From NCBI GenBank assembly GCA_949825065.1, contig OX463859.1:14899220-14963219 (forward strand): a stretch of 64,000 nt of DNA, written 5' to 3'. Positions 12,123-34,199 of this stretch are shown piece by piece. The notes beneath the pieces are model-generated. The model was given only the letters and a program-made list of their open reading frames with translations, searched no databases and had not been told where the DNA came from. The translations under genes and the position numbers were made by a program. Origin of the DNA: Odontocerum albicorne (lineage: Eukaryota > Arthropoda > Insecta > Trichoptera > Odontoceridae). The first letter of the stretch is position 1. The number at the start of each line of letters is the position of its first letter.

Positions 12123-12516
12123 AAGCTAAATCTGAATCTTTGAAAAATAAAAAAAAATTGATATGATAGATTTTCCAAAACAATTTTGTTGTTTGACAAC
12201 AGTATTTAGTTTGAACTTTCATATTTACTGTGTCATTTAAAGTTTTTGCTATTGTTTAAAAGTTGTAGATGTCAGTAACATTTTTTTTTTAAAAGGTATT
12301 GATCATGTGAAAATATGGGACCGTAACAAAACGTAAATCTAGTTTATCACGTTAAAACATAGGATCGGGATACAAAATGTTAAAACATCCCTTGGTCCTA
12401 ACTTAACATATGTTTCTTATACTCTAATGTTATATTAATTTACTAAGATTAAGACATAATCGGGGATACCGATAATAATTTTGAAACAATGACTGATTGA
12501 TTAGATTGTTTTAAAG

Positions 12517-13186
12517 CAGTTCCCAAAGTGGGAGATACTACCCCCTGGGGGCTCTGAAATGATCCAGGGGGGTGGTTGTAGCCTCGGGTGCGATTGGGGC
12601 ACGTTGAATAAATATAAAAGGGCGATAGAAGCATAAACAATGAAGAGAAGATTAGATTTTTTTGAAAAACTGATTGTTCATGTTTCATCTGTTGTGTAAC
12701 ATTAAGTTCAAGTTATTGTGATTACTTTATTTTTTAAATAAACACACAAAATGCAAGCTATAATCGATCAGTGGTCAAGTACGCTGACAGGTTTTAATAA
12801 GGAAGTGTTAGCAGGTAAGTACATTTATATAAATTAAGACAAACATTAATAAATAAATTGGAGTTCATCCTTCTCATGAGGATTATTTTTATTGTTATTC
12901 GTGACTTCTATTTTAATATTATCCTTCGTTGACTTAATTTTCTGTGTTTAATATGAATGTTACTATAATTGAGTTTAAAAATAATTTAATAATTTCAAGC
13001 TTCAAGGTGTTTTATTTACAACATATTTTGTAACTTCATCAACTATGTTGTGGGATGTTGGTAGAAACAAAGACACATTAAAAAAAACAAATTTGTCACT
13101 GATAAAGAAGGTAGATTTCCAGGGGGGCGCCGAGTAATTTTTTTTTTTAAAGGAGACAGAAGGCCAAATAAGTTTTGAAACCTCTG
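12517..13186 (+). mobile_element. Nonautonomous hAT element (670 bp)
   Basis: Ends CAGTTCCCAAAGTGGG and, inverted, CAGAGGTTTCAAAACTT are the CAGNGGTTCCCAAA-type termini of hAT transposons. Flanks TTTTAAAG (12509-12516) and CTTTAAAG (13187-13194) agree at 7 of 8 positions, as an 8-bp hAT target duplication should. Inside are two short frames, MKRRLDFFEKLIVH near 12640 and MQAIIDQWSSTLTGFNKEVL from 12751 running into GTAAGT. They may be remnants of a transposase 5' exon. No BED finger or catalytic region is left. Confidence 0.8.
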
Positions 13187-13194
13187 CTTTAAAG

Positions 13195-13823
13195 CAATAA
13201 ATTCACCACTTTAAAGAATTAATTTTTTTTTAAATATCTTCCAATCCATTAGGTACCTGACTAAATACAAATTGTTTTTTAATGAGGCAATTTAAAACAA
13301 TTTTCCTTTATAATTTATAAATAGTGAAAAATCATATCACGATTCAAAAAGTGGACAAATGGAATTTTCACAAGTATCAACAAATTAGGATTTGTTTAGT
13401 CAACAGGTCCACAGGTCATTTAATACACATGACCAGACCGTGCACTGATATCCACAACTCAATTTCAAGAGCTCTCATTAAAACAAACAAATAAACAGGC
13501 AATAAACTTATCAAAAAATCCTGTTTTAACCTCTTCCCAGAATGTCAGACATGTACCTATATTAAAGAAGGCCATTATAGATTTGTTACGAATATGTACC
13601 TATTTTAATTTACTCGTACGGGTCAAACAAAAATGATATAATAGAAGTTTTATAAATTTAGGTCAATATTTCTGTTACATATGGAATAAATGAAACAAGA
13701 AAATCTTATCTTGGTAAAATTTGAATGAACTAAATGAATAATGAATTAAATACAACTAACACCTTATATAGCTAATTGAAGACTATGGGTGTAAAAAATC
13801 TCCTTGACATTTTTTAACTATCC
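13195..13823. other. Spacer, nothing recognised
   Basis: AT-rich. One TACTCGTA octamer at 13611-13618. Confidence 0.45.
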
Positions 13824-14333
13824 CTAAGGCTAAGGCCACACCAAAGTGCTTCGCTAGGTGCTACGTGACTACGTACAAAGACTAGGTGACCTCATGCTTG
13901 GCCACACCAAAGTGGTTCGCAAAAATTCATTTGACATTTGGGAGCGGTTCAGTCAACAAACAACACTATCAAAACTACCAATTTCATTACAACTTACCTT
14001 ATCTTTATTTACTTCCTGTGCAACTTCATTCCAAAGTGATTTTACTACAGGTACATTTTTGTATAATTTGCTCGATGGGTTCCACAAAGGTTCCCTTTTA
14101 TACACAGCTGCTGTTAAAACTTACACCGTCTTGTAAAATCACTTGGTGACACAATAAAATTAAACAACACGTCTGTTCACTAGGTGACTAATTGTCACGT
14201 AGCGTGGCGCGAAGCGTGAAGTGTGGCCATTGCAATAGTATGGGGTGTGTTGGTTCGCTAGGATATGTCACCTAGCTTGCAATGTAGCTCTAAGCACCAA
14301 GCAAGGCTTCTACCTGTGTGGCCGAGGCCTAAA
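13824..14333. mobile_element. ~510-bp inverted-repeat element with GGCCACAC ends
   Basis: The left end CTAAGGCTAAGGCCACACC and the right end, inverted (CTTTAGGCCTCGGCCACACA), pair. Subterminal blocks such as CTTCGCTAGGTG and TCACTAGGTGAC recur in both orientations. No transposase. The overlapping frames at 13858-14149 are therefore element sequence rather than genes. Confidence 0.65.
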
Positions 14334-14599
14334 GCATTATCACTTTCATCAATGTAAATAGACAGATCATAGAATTAGTGCAACACTTTGATTACTGGTT
14401 AACATTATACCATAAATGACATAGTTGATGGGATTCGGAATAGATTAAGCTCAGGTTCCCAGATGTTTTAGTCTCTTAGTGGGGAGGATTATCATGATCT
14501 AACATTATAAAACATAATGGTAATATTTAAAGCGGTAATCATACTATCTGATATTTGGATGCAAATCATGGGTTCCCTACATATCACACATTAAAGCAT

Positions 14600-14850
14600 T
14601 AAAAACTTGTCTAATCAAATAATGAATATTCAATGGCATCATAGAGAATCAAACAATGAAATGTTTAGCAGAGCAAACTACTCTATCATTAAGATTCTGG
14701 TGTTGCTTGCTCATCTGCGTTGGTTTGGACATGTGTCTCGCTTGCCTGACTCCAGACTCCCTAGAAATATCCTCTTTGGTAAGCTGATGGAAGGCAGAAG
14801 AATACACAATGGATAGTGCCAGAGATATAATGAAGTATTGCATGACACGC
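14600..14850 (+). pseudogene. LINE C-terminal fragment
   Basis: The frame contains LRWFGHVSRLPDSRLPRNIL followed by FGKLMEGRR, the diagnostic LINE polymerase tail. It is isolated, with no polymerase core next to it. Confidence 0.8.
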
Positions 14851-15035
14851 TAAAAAACATGAATGTTTAAAAATTCACCTAGAAACTGATGTTCATTACA
14901 AGTTCATGCAAAACATTTTGCAAGATTGAAGTAGAATTACCAGACATCACATTTCAGCAAATTTAGTTACTTAGCAGGCACTCCAGGTTGGATCCCTGGC
15001 GGATTCACTTCCGAATTAGTTTTTGTCATCATTGT

Positions 15036-15365
15036 CATTGGTGGGCCTCGTACTTGAGGATCCCCTGCCATTCTAATGTCAATTCAGTTGGAAAACAGTG
15101 CAGTGGAGTTTGTGTTTCTTTCTTCTTTAAATGAGTGAGTTGTTGCAAACCAGTAAACTCACCGGTCACACTGCTGTACTAGATCCAATAGCACACTGAA
15201 GTGAGACGATTAGAACACACCTTTATATCTTTTTTTTTTTTGAAAGAATATATATAACCTATATCATAGGTATCCTTATGCCTGTCATTCAAGGGTATGC
15301 AAACACAGGACTTGAATCGGCAATTTTCCGCACGGAAGTCCAGTACATGACCACGTGGCCATGGA
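15036..15365 (-). repeat. tRNA-derived SINE, family 2, copy a
   Basis: Read on the minus strand it has a tRNA-like head (A box TGGCCACGTGG, B box GATTCAAGTCC), a body with CATAGGTAT and a poly-A stretch near 15230, and a 3' part with the CACCGGTGAGTTT-like block. The full 336-bp family member is at 59775-60110. Confidence 0.8.
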
Positions 15366-15382
15366 GTTTGTGGCCAAAAGCT

Positions 15383-15651
15383 GTGCAGTGGAGTTTGTGT
15401 TTCTTTCTTCTTTAAATGAGTGAGTTGTTGCAAACCAGTAAACTCACCGGTCACACTGCTGTACTAGATCCAATGGCACACTGAAGTGAGACGATTAGAA
15501 CACACCTTTATATCTTTTTTTTTTTTTGAAAGAATATATATAACCTATATCATAGGTATCCTTATGCCTGTCATTCAAGGGTATGCAAACACAGGACTTG
15601 AATCGGCAATTTTCCGCACGGAAGTCCAGTACATGACCACGTGGCCATGGA
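15383..15651 (-). repeat. tRNA-derived SINE, family 2, tandem copy b
   Basis: Almost base-for-base repeat of 15098-15365 at a period of 285-286 bp, differing by one T in the homopolymer and a couple of substitutions. This is a segmental tandem duplication of one SINE, not a second insertion, because the junction (TTTGTGGCCAAAAGCT) lies inside the element. Confidence 0.85.
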
Positions 15652-16139
15652 CCTCAACTACTTTAATCGTTTTGCATTACTGATTATCAAATTTTTTATA
15701 GCGCTAATAAACAACACAAAAATAGCAGTATATAAAACTCTACCTAAAAAAAAACATTCTCTGCCGATCGCCTTGAATCTTTGATCTTGCCATCATGACT
15801 TTAGGTTTAATCTGTTCAAGCTATGTCTAAACTACAACAGTATACACACAACAAATACACGCACAGGTATTTTCCATCCCCAAGATGACTGGCAATCAAA
15901 GTCAATAATGAGGGATTGCCCATCATACTGTGAGGAGGTTCTGTTGAAATTAATAGGAATTTCCAAATTATCACAACAGAAATTCTTATTAATTTTTTTG
16001 ATATACTAAAGTCATATTCTGGCTCAAAAATTAGATTTGTACCAATTTTAAGGTAAATGGAAAAGTAATTATGTTCCTATTTTGATAATAATAATAAGAC
16101 AATTTATTTAGCGCTGTCTAGAGAACAAACTTTCCTAAA

Positions 16140-16480
16140 GAGCGCTCCAACTTGGGACTCGATTCCGCTAAAACATACTCGTATTTGGTAAGAAAACTGC
16201 AGAAAACTTACCAAGCGAAGACGAACTACATAGTAACTTTTGTAGATCTAACGATATACAAATATAATTGTAATACATTCAACTTTAGGTGTAGTGTTCA
16301 TTCTAACTAAATGGGTGGCGTGTACAGCCTTAGGAAGCACTCGAAGACAACCGTTTTTAGAAGGTCTTATCAAAATTTATGATTATACGAGTATATAAAT
16401 ACTACACCACACCTAAAGCCGAATGTATTATATTACAAATCTGAAAAAGTTTCTTTATAGTTCATCTTTTCTTGTTAAGT
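16140..16480. repeat. Inverted pair of LINE 3' ends
   Basis: The right half (about 16300-16480, plus strand) matches the LINE C-terminus and 3' end at 51540-51730 (GGAAGCACT-GAAG block, TTATCAAAATTTATGAT, ACACCTAA-GCC). The left half (16171-16300) is the same 3' end inverted (AAACATA...TTTGGTAAGAAAACTGC, GTGTAGTGTTC). Octamers TACTCGTA lie at 16176-16183 and 16386-16393. Comparison with 51710-51735 shows that the first is a 6-bp addition. Confidence 0.7.
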
Positions 16481-16547
16481 TTTCTGCAAAAAGCATTCCA
16501 GTCAGATTTCCCTTAAGCTCTCTTTAACATCTTGTTGGTTGGTAGAG

Positions 16548-16595
16548 ATTTTCACATGACAATAAGCCCGCCAGGGCTTATTGTCATGTGAAAAT
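16548..16595. repeat. Perfect 21-bp hairpin made from a SINE tail
   Basis: ATTTTCACATGACAATAAGCC is followed by six bases and its exact complement GGCTTATTGTCATGTGAAAA T. The left arm is the 3' end of SINE family 1 (preceded by CTTGTTGGTTGGTAGAGA). The right arm is an inverted copy, with a third partial copy near 16615. Confidence 0.85.
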
Positions 16596-16619
16596 ATATA
16601 TACAATATATATAAAATGT

Positions 16620-17377
16620 CATGTGAAAATATATATAAAATTATATACAATAAATGTGTAATACAATACAATACAAATTGGTTTTTGTAAAATCAAAAAG
16701 GGGATAAAATTAAAAGTATAAGAGAAATTATATAACTGACATACTATGAGATTTATTAATCTAATTTTTATATAATGTACAATAGTTATTAAATATATTT
16801 CTTTCTGGACCTCGGACAGTTTGTTTAATGGAGTCATATCTTCTACATGCGTATTTAAATAAATATGTGGAAATACAGGGTTTCTACAAAGATACTGCTA
16901 ATTCTAACAAAACTAGAATATTTTTTCTTTTCTTACCAAATTCAACGAAACCATGTTGCATTTATTTAGACTAAGAGTTTATGTTGTTTTTGTCTTGAAA
17001 GCAGGGGCATTTTTGTGTTGAAAGGGTGTAGGTATATTGGAAAGTTCCTGCATTTTTTTTGCTAACTCCGTGCATCGGCCAGTTGTTACCTAACTTCGGG
17101 TTGAAAGACAAATTTTATATTGTTTATTAACTATGTTACTACTCATCATATTGTGTTTTTCCACTTTTGATCCTTGCATTTTAAATGGTGGAAGAGTTAA
17201 CATCTAAACATTATTTGACACTGATGCGCTTTAAATTTCATAAAAAAAAATGTTCTGATGTGCATTTGTAATTTCACACACCATATGTGTTCTGAACTAT
17301 ACATGTACAGCACCGGTACAAAGACTAGGTGAATGGCTTACCCTTTAGTCCTCAGAGATTCCAGTTTGTTTTCCCGT
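16620..17377. other. AT-rich spacer, nothing recognised
   Basis: No coding or repeat feature identified. Confidence 0.45.
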
Positions 17378-18250
17378 TTAAGCTAGAAACAGTTTACAAA
17401 TTACATAGTTACAAGTGAGTAGCAAATAGTTTTAAAATTGTTGATATTTTTTCTATTCTTTAGTAAATCATACTATGGTTTGTAAAGGACTGTTAAGTGT
17501 CTTTAATGTACTTTTCCAATAAGTTTTTTCACAATCCCGTTTAACACATTCACTGCGATATGTATTTATAGAATAGTGTAGAGGTACTGAAAAAAATCAT
17601 ATTTTCGAAACCTTAAAATCTTACGGTATTTTCGAAACCTTGAAATCTTACGGAAACCTTAAAATCTTAAAATATTCAGTACCATACAAACAAAGAGAAT
17701 CGAATGACGCGCAATGGGCGTCATCAGCGTCTCTACAAATAATGTGTTGCTTTAGCAGCGAACGTGTTAAGCTAGAAGCAGTTTACAAATTACATAGTTA
17801 TGTAGAAATAGTTTTAAATTGTTGATATTTTTTCTTTTATTTAATAAATCTTACTATGGTTTGTAAAGGACTGTTAAGTGTCTTTAATATACTACAATAA
17901 GTTTTTCACAATCTGGTTTAAGCTAGAAACAGTTCACAAATTACATTGTTACGTAGCAAATAGTTTAAAAATTGTTGATATTTTTTCTATTATTTAGTAA
18001 ATCTTACTATGGTTTGTAAAGGACTGTTAAGTGTCTTTAATGTACTAAAATAAGTTTTTCACAATCTCGTTTAAGCTAGAAATAGTTTACAAATTACATA
18101 GTTACGTAGCAAATAGTTTTTAAATTGTTGATTTTTTTTCTTTTAATTAATAAATCTTACTATGGTTTGTAAAGGACAGTTAAGCATATTTTTACAAAAA
18201 GTGTTTCACAATCCTATTTTAGCTAGTAACACTTTATAAATTACATCGAG
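17378..18250 (+). repeat. ~150-bp tandem array, about four and a half units, split by a MITE
   Basis: Units start at TTAAGCTAGAAACAGTTTAC (17378, 17767, 17918, 18071, and a diverged start near 18215). They contain AAATTACATAGTTAC, GTTGATATTTTTTC, TATGGTTTGTAAAGGAC and TTTTTCACAATC. Periods are 151-163 bp. The second unit is interrupted at its TTAA by the 222-bp element at 17545-17766. The array ends about 180 bp before the allantoicase TATA box. Confidence 0.88.
17545..17766. mobile_element. TTAA-target MITE, 222 bp (piggyBac-like target)
   Basis: Flanked by TTAA at 17541-17544 and 17767-17770. Termini CACATTCACTGCGATATG and, inverted, CACGTTCGCTGCTAAAGC form imperfect inverted repeats. Inside is a short repeat of TTTCGAAACCTTAAAATC. 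A second copy, inverted, is at 31215-31424. The undamaged tandem units at 17918 and 18071 carry a single TTAA, so they show the empty target. Confidence 0.88.
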
Positions 18251-18431
18251 TATTTCACATTAAAATATTATGTACATTGTACAAAATAATATATATTAAA
18301 TAACATCTAAATATATTCATCAAAGTACAATTACATTTCCAGTAACCTTGTACCAATATTTTACATATCTTCAAAGAGTGATGATTTCTCAATGTATTTT
18401 ATATTTCAGTCATTTTCTTTCCCCCCACTGT

Positions 18432-18466
18432 TATAAAACTAAATGGAGTCTTCAATCTGTATCAGT
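18432..18466 (+). promoter_or_regulatory. Core promoter of allantoicase: TATA box and initiator
   Basis: TATAAAA at 18432-18438 and the arthropod initiator TCAGT at 18462-18466 are spaced so that the T of TATA is 32 bases before the initiator A (18464), the canonical distance. This predicts a 99-nt leader before the ATG at 18563. No start codon intervenes in a usable frame. Function is inferred from motif spacing only. Confidence 0.6.
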
Positions 18467-18562
18467 AAAGTGTAATCTCTTCAACCAACACTATTGTATC
18501 TATTTCAAGACTTTTTGACGTGTTTAAATAAGTTATAACATTTCAAAATAGTAACCTGCAAA

Positions 18563-29599
<11,037 letters not shown>

Positions 29600-31210
29600 T
29601 TTTATCATAATATTTTGTATAGATTACGCATTTCAAGTTGATCACACCACCACCTACGCTGTTATGGGGGTAAAACTAAGTCTCCATTAAGCACAATCAA
29701 TACTAGAAGATAGAAATTATCTTTATTTATTATGAGTACAATGTCACGGAGGGAGGAAGAAGGAAATGCCCAAAGAAACTCGTCCTCTGGTGGCAACACA
29801 CCAAAATGGGACAAAGATAGTAGCGACAACAGACTTTAGATATGATGAAGGAAAATGACTCAACGGTCCAGAAAGTTGCTAGTACTTTTGAATAAAGCTT
29901 CCAATGCAGAAAAAACTATTGTTTGATTTCACTAGATGGAAGTAGCCAATCGGTCTGAAAATGTACCAATGTAAAGACCCTTTGGAAGTTATTAAATTAA
30001 TTTTCATCACATTGTCACAAAATGTAATCTACGGATTGATCCAGATAGTTGCCAAAATTACAACAGTCAAGAGAAAAGATTGAAGCTACAAAAGTTTACT
30101 ATTAAAGCTCTCATGACTAGAGAGAAATCAGATAGTCCAATAGTTGGTATATACTCGTATAATTAGTCCACATGGGAGGAAAATTAATTTAATTCTTTGC
30201 TTTTGAAATGTTTGTCGATTTCAAGTTATGATATAACATTTCTATTTAAATTATGACTTTTAAAATGGTGTTGTGATTAGTTTTAAGATATAGGTGCATT
30301 TATTTTTTATTTTGTATTCATCAGAGATGATTTACAATTTTACTAAGAGTGTTTTGTATATTAGTATAAAATGTTGTGTATTTACGAAACAAAGTATTAA
30401 GAACATAGTCAACATTAAAATAAAGTCATTTACATACTTTTATTTTGCTCATATTGAAGGATATATTACGTTGAGATTTGACGATTAAAAATTGAGAATT
30501 TCATTCTTAGTCAAAGGTGATAAATGCATTAAATTTAGTCATATACTGGTATCTCTCATTTGACACAATTAGTCATATACTGGTATCTCTCATTTGACAC
30601 AATTATTTGGTTCTAGGAAAAATGTGTAACAAAAAACCCTTCAAATGGATTGACTTGAATCTAAATGAGATTAGTTCAAAAAAAAGTTGCCTTAAAATGG
30701 TAAAAAAATTATTAATATTTTTAATTAAATCACATAGCTTATTCGTCAATCAGTTTTTTATAATTATTTTTCTTCATTTAATTTAAATCACAATTTTGAA
30801 TGTACACTTATGTAGTCAATTCAGATCAATGAATTTTATTAAATACTTTTTTCAATTATGTTAATATACTCGTGCATTATAATAATAATGCTTCAAATAT
30901 TGTACTTAGTTCTAACAATAGCTGTAAAGTACTTATTATTTTACTTAGCCGCATACAATTGAAAAGAAGAGTTTGTGTTATTTTAGCAAAGTAGTTTGAA
31001 CAAAACATGAAAATAAAATAATATGTCTACATTTAGAAAATCAAATAAATAAATCAGAAAAGGTTAGATACTCAGTCCTCTTTGGATAAGAAATATGATA
31101 ACTTCCATAGAAGTTGTAACAGAATTGGATATTTTGTTTACAGGAAACTCTCAATTATCCGAGGTCCCACTTACTGGGTTGTAGATTAAACGGTGCAGTA
31201 AAAAATTCAG
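29600..31210 (+). other. Allantoicase 3' flank, AT-rich
   Basis: An AATAAA at 29891-29896 is the nearest canonical polyadenylation signal after the stop codon, about 290 bases on. A 36-37 bp direct duplication (TCATATACTGGTATCTCTCA) is at 30534-30605. A TACTCGTA octamer is at 30152-30159. No other gene seen. Confidence 0.5.
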
Positions 31211-31214
31211 TTAA

Positions 31215-31424
31215 CACGTTCGTTGCTAAAGACGCCCCTGGGGCGTCAGCACATTTTTTGTAGAGACGCTGATGACGCCCGTTGCGCGTCATTCGATTTT
31301 CTTTGTTTGTATGGTACCGAATATTTTAAGATTTTAAGGTTTCCGTAAGATTTTAAGGTTTCGAAAATATGATTTTTTTCAGTACCTCTACACTATTCTA
31401 TAACTACATATCGCAGTGAATGTG
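31215..31424. mobile_element. TTAA-target MITE, 210 bp, second copy
   Basis: TTAA at 31211-31214 and 31425-31428. Termini CACGTTCGTTGCTAAAG and, inverted, CACATTCACTGCGATATG. It is the inverted counterpart of 17545-17766 and carries the same GCGTCATTCGATTTTCTTTG and TTTTAAGGTTTC blocks. Confidence 0.88.
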
Positions 31425-31894
31425 TTAATACGACCCCGGATAATCGAAAGCGTACTGTACTAATGAGATTGAAAATAAATAAATAATGATTGTTATAAAT
31501 AAAAGTTATCATAATTCTTCATTATATAATATATGCTTGTGTCCAAATCCTGTCACTTATATTATTTTAATTTTTTCTCAAATGAGGGAAATCCTATAAA
31601 AGCATTTTTTTGTAGATTTATCATATCAAATATTTTGTTTGCAATGAAATTCTCTTTGAGTGATATCAATGTTACTTAACAATCACCATTTGCTTTTATT
31701 GCTGGTCAATTTAGGTAAACTATAAAATATTTTGTTTTATTCTCATTCAAATATCATTGGTTCCTATGATTACTGGTATATATACATTTTTTTTATTACA
31801 CAATTGTAAATTAAAAAAACTCTTACAAAGCTGTACATATGTGTACATTTATTAATGGATAATTTATTTATTTTTAAATTACATATACCCAGAA

Positions 31895-32065
31895 ACACTT
31901 AGTTGGTGACACACTTGTTTTCCGCCCTGGGGATTACGGGTTCCATTCCAGTTTCCAATAAGCAAAAGGATTTCAGCCTGCTTTTCACTTAAAGTCTCTT
32001 TAACATATTTCCGGTTGGTTGGAAGAGATTGGAATAAACATAACAATAAACCCGTCAGGTTGTCC
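31895..32065 (+). repeat. SINE family 1 copy
   Basis: TTGGTGACACACTTGTTTTC, ACGGGTTCCATTCC, TTTCCGGTTGGTTGGAAGAG and AATAAACCCGTCAGGTTG follow the family consensus. An octamer TACTCGTA (32072-32079) lies immediately after. Confidence 0.78.
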
Positions 32066-32125
32066 TATATATACTCGTACATTGAAAATGTATCACAGTA
32101 CAGAGAAAATAATTATAAACACAAT

Positions 32126-32527
32126 CAGTGCCGTAACTAGTTTTTAATGTGCCCTGCAGAAGTTTTTTTTTTAGGTAAAGTAGTAAAACAAATACTAAAT
32201 TATAATTATTTAGAATTCATATTTTTTTAGTATAAAAGGAATATATAATACAAGATCATTCAAATGTACAAATGTAATGAAATAAAAAATATATTTTTAT
32301 TACACGTTTCTGGCACATTGTGTAATTAATATCTTTAACAAAACAATATTCAACTGAAATTATGGAAATATAAGATAATTGTTCTGCACTGCTGAAAATG
32401 ACGGTCACATTTCAAATTCAAAAATATTTTTATATTTTACTATTTTTTTATCAGTTCCATTTCAGGGTGCCCTTCGTCGTTGGTCATGTGCCTGTGCACC
32501 TATTGTACCTGCCTTATTACGACACTG
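32126..32527. mobile_element. 402-bp nonautonomous element with CAGTGNCGTAA ends
   Basis: Left end CAGTGCCGTAACTAG and right end, inverted, CAGTGTCGTAATAAG. Flanking 8-mers AACACAAT and ACCACCAT match at 6 of 8 positions, suggesting a hAT-type duplication. The open frame at 32398-32580 runs out of the element and has no motif. Confidence 0.7.
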
Positions 32528-32999
32528 ACCACCATAATATGATATATCCAAAATTGTTAAATATTTCCTTGTATGCATAGGACATAACCAAACTGAACTG
32601 TGCATAATTGAACTGAACTATGTACATAGGAGCCATTTCATTTCATTTCATCAATTATACATTTAATATATTTTTATTTTCAATACTATTATAATAATCA
32701 ACTTACCAACTATAATACTTCATTAAGCTAATTAACATAATTTGATTTGATATCTTATATCCTATTATCATTATATTACCTATTGTTGCTAAGTAATTTT
32801 ATCAAAAGAGTTATATTGTTTTCAAACATTATCTGGCATAATGTGAATATATTTAAAACAAAAATGTGAATTTGAATTATCAAATAAATATTTCAATAAA
32901 TCCTAGTCTTTAATTTCACTGCTTTATGTATTTATTTTACATTGTAAATTATAGATGGAGGTTGTGTGAACCTTGAATGTATGAATTGAAAGATATTTT
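32528..32999. other. AT-rich spacer, nothing recognised
   Basis: No feature identified. Confidence 0.45.
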
Positions 33000-33310
33000 C
33001 AACCAAGCGGCAATCTCTTCCATTATCTAACAAACCTGTGAGATTCAAGCCAGTAATAAACGAGATCATAGAACAAGTTATGTGTTTTAAATACCTTGAA
33101 GTGGATATGAATGGCCACAATGACTTACTTAATGAAATTATAGTATAGGTGAACAAAATCTCTGCAATATATGAATGGCTTAAATATAGAATATGGAAAA
33201 ATAAGTACATGGCAACAGAAAGTAAAGTATCATAAAAATAATAATAGTAAAAAGAATTTATACAGCGCTATTCAGAGAGCAAACTCTCCTCAAGGAAGCT
33301 CTTACTCGGA
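33000..33310 (+). pseudogene. LINE polymerase fragment and 3' end
   Basis: The plus strand reads RFKPVINEIIEQVMCFKYLE followed by VDMNGH and, after a stop, KISAIYEWLKYRIW, the post-palm region of a LINE polymerase. The tail at 33241-33305 (ATAATAATAG, CAGCGCTATTCAGAGAGCAA) recurs inverted or direct at 16085, 23385 and 51910. Confidence 0.7.
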
Positions 33311-33331
33311 ACATGAACCCATTATTATCAA

Positions 33332-34074
33332 CACGTTCCGCGCCGCGTAGGTCACCGGTGACCTACCGTGTTTTTGACCAGGGCGCCACATAGGTCACCG
33401 GTGACGTACGTGTTTTTTTTTTATAAACAGTCCCAGTGCGCCAGCGGTCACATTTACTACGAATTTTAACATTGAATGTGACCTATACGGCGCCCCTGAA
33501 TATAATGCACATAAAAACTTCCAAAATTTTGTTTGAAAATGCAATTATTTTTAATAAACCTCCAGGTGTACGTGAGCAAGCTATTACGGTTTATTTTTTT
33601 CAAGGATAAACTAGCCTCTACAATTAGGCTAGGGGGTATAGAAGAGATTCCAGGGATAACATAATGAATGGGACCATCCATTTGTCACACTCTGGAAATT
33701 TATGAGGGTGCATTGTCTATGCAACATTGTGACCCTTTTTTTTGGAGCTATTGTCTCAGTAATCATAAGAGATTATTATGTTATGGCGTAACACTATAGC
33801 ATATTACATAAATAAATAAAAAATATAATAAGTAATAAATAAGCATGCTACAATTTGTTTCGACTACAAAAGTTTATGTTGTATATACATGTATTACAGT
33901 ACGACGCCGCGTAGGTCACCGGTGACCTACGCTCACAATATCACCTAAAATCAGTTTATTTTTAAAAATAAATCATTATTTATGAAGCCTATATATGTAT
34001 ACATAATATAAACTATAATTTGTTTAGTGGCGCTGGTACTTATTTTCTCAAAATGTACTGCGGCACGGAACGTG
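33332..34074. mobile_element. TTAA-target element, 743 bp, with AGGTCA inverted repeats
   Basis: The right flank is TTAA (34075-34078) and the left flank TCAA (33328-33331, one change). Termini CACGTTCCGCGCCGC and, inverted, CACGTTCCGTGCCGC. The palindrome TAGGTCACCGGTGACCTA is perfect at 33348-33365 and 33912-33929, with a one-mismatch copy at 33392-33407. There is no transposase; the minus-strand frames inside are unremarkable. Confidence 0.8.
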
Positions 34075-34199
34075 TTAACAGAATAAAAAAAAATTGCTAA
34101 ATAAATATGTATATATAAGTTGAATGTAAGGATATGAAGATAGTGGCTGTGGCCATTAGATAAGGTACTTCTCCGCATCTGCATATATTCATAAAAACT

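Noticed and set aside
13858..14149. Overlapping 92- and 87-aa frames as a gene
   Set aside because: They lie inside an inverted-repeat element and have no recognisable motif.
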